Shown: piece after piece, positions 61,140 through 64,000 of the stretch
Numbering within the stretch: the stretch's first letter is position 1
Layout of the letters: every line of letters begins with the position of its first letter
Source of the DNA: Haemonchus contortus
Lineage: Eukaryota > Nematoda > Chromadorea > Rhabditida > Trichostrongylidae
Direction of reading: 5' to 3'
Length of the DNA: 64,000 nt
Assembly: GCA_000469685.2 (NCBI GenBank)
Contig: LS997567.1
Coordinates: 37,387,505 to 37,451,504 of the forward strand
The notes under the pieces: generated by a model
What the model saw: the letters and a program-made list of their open reading frames with translations, nothing else
Databases searched by the model: none
Told to the model about the DNA's origin: nothing
Program-made: the position numbers and the translations under genes

Positions 61140-63300
61140 TAAATGGATATAAAGAAATGCAAACAACTGATTGTAAACAATGTGCGTCATCAGTTGAGTA
61201 CTATCGTAAGGAACGACACGACGAACACGTACAACTTCAAAAACGAAAGCTTCGAAGAACATCAAAGGCTATGAAACGAAAAGGAGAACGAGCGTCAGAA
61301 TAAGAAAGAGTACCATAGGATTTGAAGGATTTAAAAGCTTAAATTAATAAGTTTTAAAAAACTCTTTCAGGCGAAAAAAATAGACTTGGGCCAAGAAGTG
61401 GAACTGTCCTTGAAAAGGGCCAAAAAGTGGTAATAGGAGGGTGAGGTCCAGGGTATCGCTGAACAACGCCCTTGTATCTCTTCGGATGTTACATTTTAGG
61501 TAGTTAGGGATTACCTGTTGACTATATAGGAATCGAGTACATAGGAAAGTTTTTTTTTTCAAACATGGTTTGAAATACTCGTTTGAACGCTATGGCACGT
61601 CCAGGGGGTGGGTCAGTTTTGAATGGGATGGGTAAGCACTGTACTTGGTCATGAGTTTCCGAGGGCAAAGCCGATTAAACCTGCTTACTCGTTGGCCAAA
61701 AGGAGTTGGTAGATTCCCGCGGAGTTGTCGGTGAATCATACTGAGCAAAATATGTAGATCTGAGGAAGGCCAAACTTTTCCCAAAGGCCGTCATCGTAAA
61801 AGGGAGGTTGAAAGGTAGGTCCTCATTACGGACGGATTCTACGAGATGGACCAAAGCCTCATAAAAGCGAAACCAGTAGCTCTGGTGTCTTAAAGAAACG
61901 CATAAAGAATATGGCGACGACGACGATGAGAAAAGGGAATCGGTCTAAGATGACCTACAATTTGGTTCAACGACAAGAATGATTATCCGGCTTTGGCGAG
62001 CAAATCCCCAGCATTGCGCGACTTGTCTAATACTTGAAATAGAGAAAAGTCCCGAAATGGACGATTTCAGCAAAAAACCACACTTTGGAAAACCTTGAAA
62101 CGTTGGCTACACTTTCTACTTCGCACTGGTCGTTAGACAAAAGCTTTTCGTGGTGAAAACGGGACGATTTATCGGAAGACACAAAGCACCTGCACCTATC
62201 AATGGGGCACCGTTTTATCGCATCCACGAGAAGAACGAAGCAAAGTGATGTAAAAGTTGGGGTCGGAAATCGTTAAAGTTGGTTAAACATACCACTTTTC
62301 GCTGTCGAATGTCGTTTGTTCGCTGAATTGAGGAGGAAAAGGGATATCAGAACTCAACTTGGGGAAGCTAAGTAAGTAGAAGGAGGAGTAAAAGGGATAA
62401 ACCTCGAGGAAGGAGTAGCCCGATCCGAACGGGAGCTTTTCCTGCCTGTCGAGGGTCAACTTAACCCAACATCTCTATACAGTAAATCAGCGAAAGTTAG
62501 CAAACAGGCTAGTACAGCAGCAAGTTGTTGAGCTACATACGAATGACACTTTTTCCATGCACCGTGAGTCTACTCGAATTTCTTAGGAACGTGGAATCAA
62601 ATTCTACCGGCGAAACCAGAAATGTGAGTAAAAGAAGTTACTAAAGAAAATTACATCGTACTGATAAAAACAACTTGACGATAATGAAGCTTGAGACCTC
62701 TTCCTCAGAAGAGAACTCGATGCATTAGCTTCAGGAATCTCCAAAAAAAAGACTGCTGGGGGGCTATTTGGAGGTGAGGTTAGTGCTTTGTACAGATTAC
62801 TTCTCTCAGTCCGTTCCTTGGACTATCTCACGGGCATCGAGGGTATGGTAATGACTAATGTAAGCTACTAGTAAAAAGTAAACGAATGTAGTGGTAGTGA
62901 TAATAATACTGGCATTCAAGGATATTTTGAAAAACGAAAAATTGGCAAAAACCGAGCATTTCTAAGTGTTGATAGAAATACTCTGTAAATATAAATGAAT
63001 TTATATGAATAAATAAAATTAGATACTACTTTAGGATTAGTAAATGACACAGCTGGGCCAAAAAGATTACCCGAAGAAAACCGCTCCCCAAAATTTATGC
63101 TTTTTTATTGACTTTGCTGTACAGAAACAAGTAAACAGGCAGTAAGTATCAGTAGAGAAAAGTCCTTGACAAAGGATTCGGAAGATAAGGCATGCCCTTT
63201 GAACCTTCAACTCTAAAGGACCGATTACTACAAAGTAATTGACACCAGCACTTGACACCAACAGACACTTAATTAATATCGCAACATGTAAAAGATTGAA
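61140..63300. other. Spacer upstream of the four-exon gene
   Basis: The segment near 62165-62200 (gcacctgcacctatcaatgggg) resembles one arm of the 7.9-8.1 kb foldback repeat. No gene is supported. Confidence 0.3.
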
Positions 63301-63301
63301 T

Positions 63302-63469
63302 TTAAAAAAAGTAATACACGACAGAAATATCGGCGTCTGCCGTCTTCATGATGTTTTTCAGTAATTTAGTGCTGTCATTCAACCCGATTCGTCCGCTATC
63401 AATGGCCAAATGATGTTTTTCCCGTTTCTTCACAGGTATAGAGGTCGTCTCTTCTTCAATAGAACTCAT
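63302..63469 (-). CDS. Possible small gene or first exon, 55 codons
   Basis: From ATG at 63469 the frame reads MSSIEEETTSIPVKKREKHH, LAIDSGRIGLNDSTKLLKNI and ends VVYYFF then TAA. The charged, Ser/Thr-rich start looks coding, and a possible donor (gtgtat) would remove the odd hydrophobic tail. No partner exon and no domain are recognised. Confidence 0.35.
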   Translation of the reverse strand: MSSIEEETTSIPVKKREKHHLAIDSGRIGLNDSTKLLKNIMKTADADISVVYYFF

Positions 63470-63484
63470 GATGTTACGCCACAA

Positions 63485-64000
63485 AATTCAATCGAGGTCA
63501 CAGTTAACGGGTTCGAAATATTAGCTGGCACTTGACCGATATTAGCTCCGTCCCTCCTCCTACTCCTACTCCTATAACAACAACTACTATTGAGTAATCT
63601 TACAAAGAGCCCGTACGGATGGACTATTTAGAAGAGCATCCAAAGCTGTTTGTTCAGCGAGGCCTCCTCTATAATCCCCATCTTAATGAACAGGTTGTAT
63701 ATGGGGGCTTATAGACCCGATGTGGCTCCGATCAAACCGCAGGAATAGCCGAGATCCAAGGCAACCTCAGGTTGTCACGCCATTTCAGTGTCAAAAGTTG
63801 AACAATTCCGTGAAAGTGGACCCCCTACAGTGCTCGATGAAAGGAAGACGGCAAAGGGCTGTTGCATGCCCTTTTAGGAAATTCACGAGTGATAGCTTTA
63901 TTACATTGCCTTCAACTTAGCCATGATCCCGGTAACAGGCCTCGTTCGCTTCCAACCACGGTAAAATGCCGAAAGGAATAAAAATAAATAAGTAATAAAA
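63485..64000. other. Window end, no supported gene
   Basis: Only short frames, for example 63720-63920, with repeat-like composition. Confidence 0.3.

Overview
This is a nematode nuclear window, most likely from a hookworm (Ancylostoma or a close strongylid). Genes are small phase-compatible exons separated by long introns. The introns and spacers are packed with mariner elements, including a copy resembling the hookworm mariner 'bandit', plus RTE-type retrotransposon relics, MITEs, SINE-like repeats and a 1.5 kb TATC satellite. There is no bacterial or organellar gene organisation. Genes were called by pairing splice acceptors and donors and checking that codon phase carries across each intron.

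Layout. 0-1.1 kb (+): last exons of an acidic, Ser-rich protein. 2-5 kb: Tc1-type MITE, diverged tandem repeat, little else. 5.3-22.7 kb (-): exons of one or more large unrecognised genes, including Cys-pair exons and a beta-strand-rich exon resembling a C2 domain. Their introns hold three mariner elements of different state (5.6-6.5, 12.8-14.1, 14.5-15.0 kb) and RTE relics. One RTE relic is an unoccupied paralogue of the mariner insertion site. 17-24 kb: three copies of a ~240 bp repeat and a 570 bp foldback. 24-29.5 kb: nothing convincing.

29.5-33.1 kb (-): four phase-matched 3' exons of an unrecognised gene, with two possible plus-strand exons inside its first visible intron. 35-39 kb: SINE-like copies either side of the (TATC)n array at 35.9-37.5 kb. 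43.3-44.1 kb (+): a complete five-exon gene for a 135-residue unrecognised protein, starting just after a likely trans-splice acceptor. 49.0-52.5 kb (-): a complete seven-exon secreted GH25 lysozyme (212 aa) with a TATA-like box and two GATA sites, the arrangement expected of an intestinal gene. 55.6-61.1 kb (-): a four-exon gene for a 152-residue basic/proline-rich unrecognised protein. 63.3-63.5 kb (-): a possible small ORF.

The genes do not form a pathway. The lysozyme is the only one whose biochemical role can be named. The transposon cluster at 12.5-15.5 kb is the best resolved piece of genome history.
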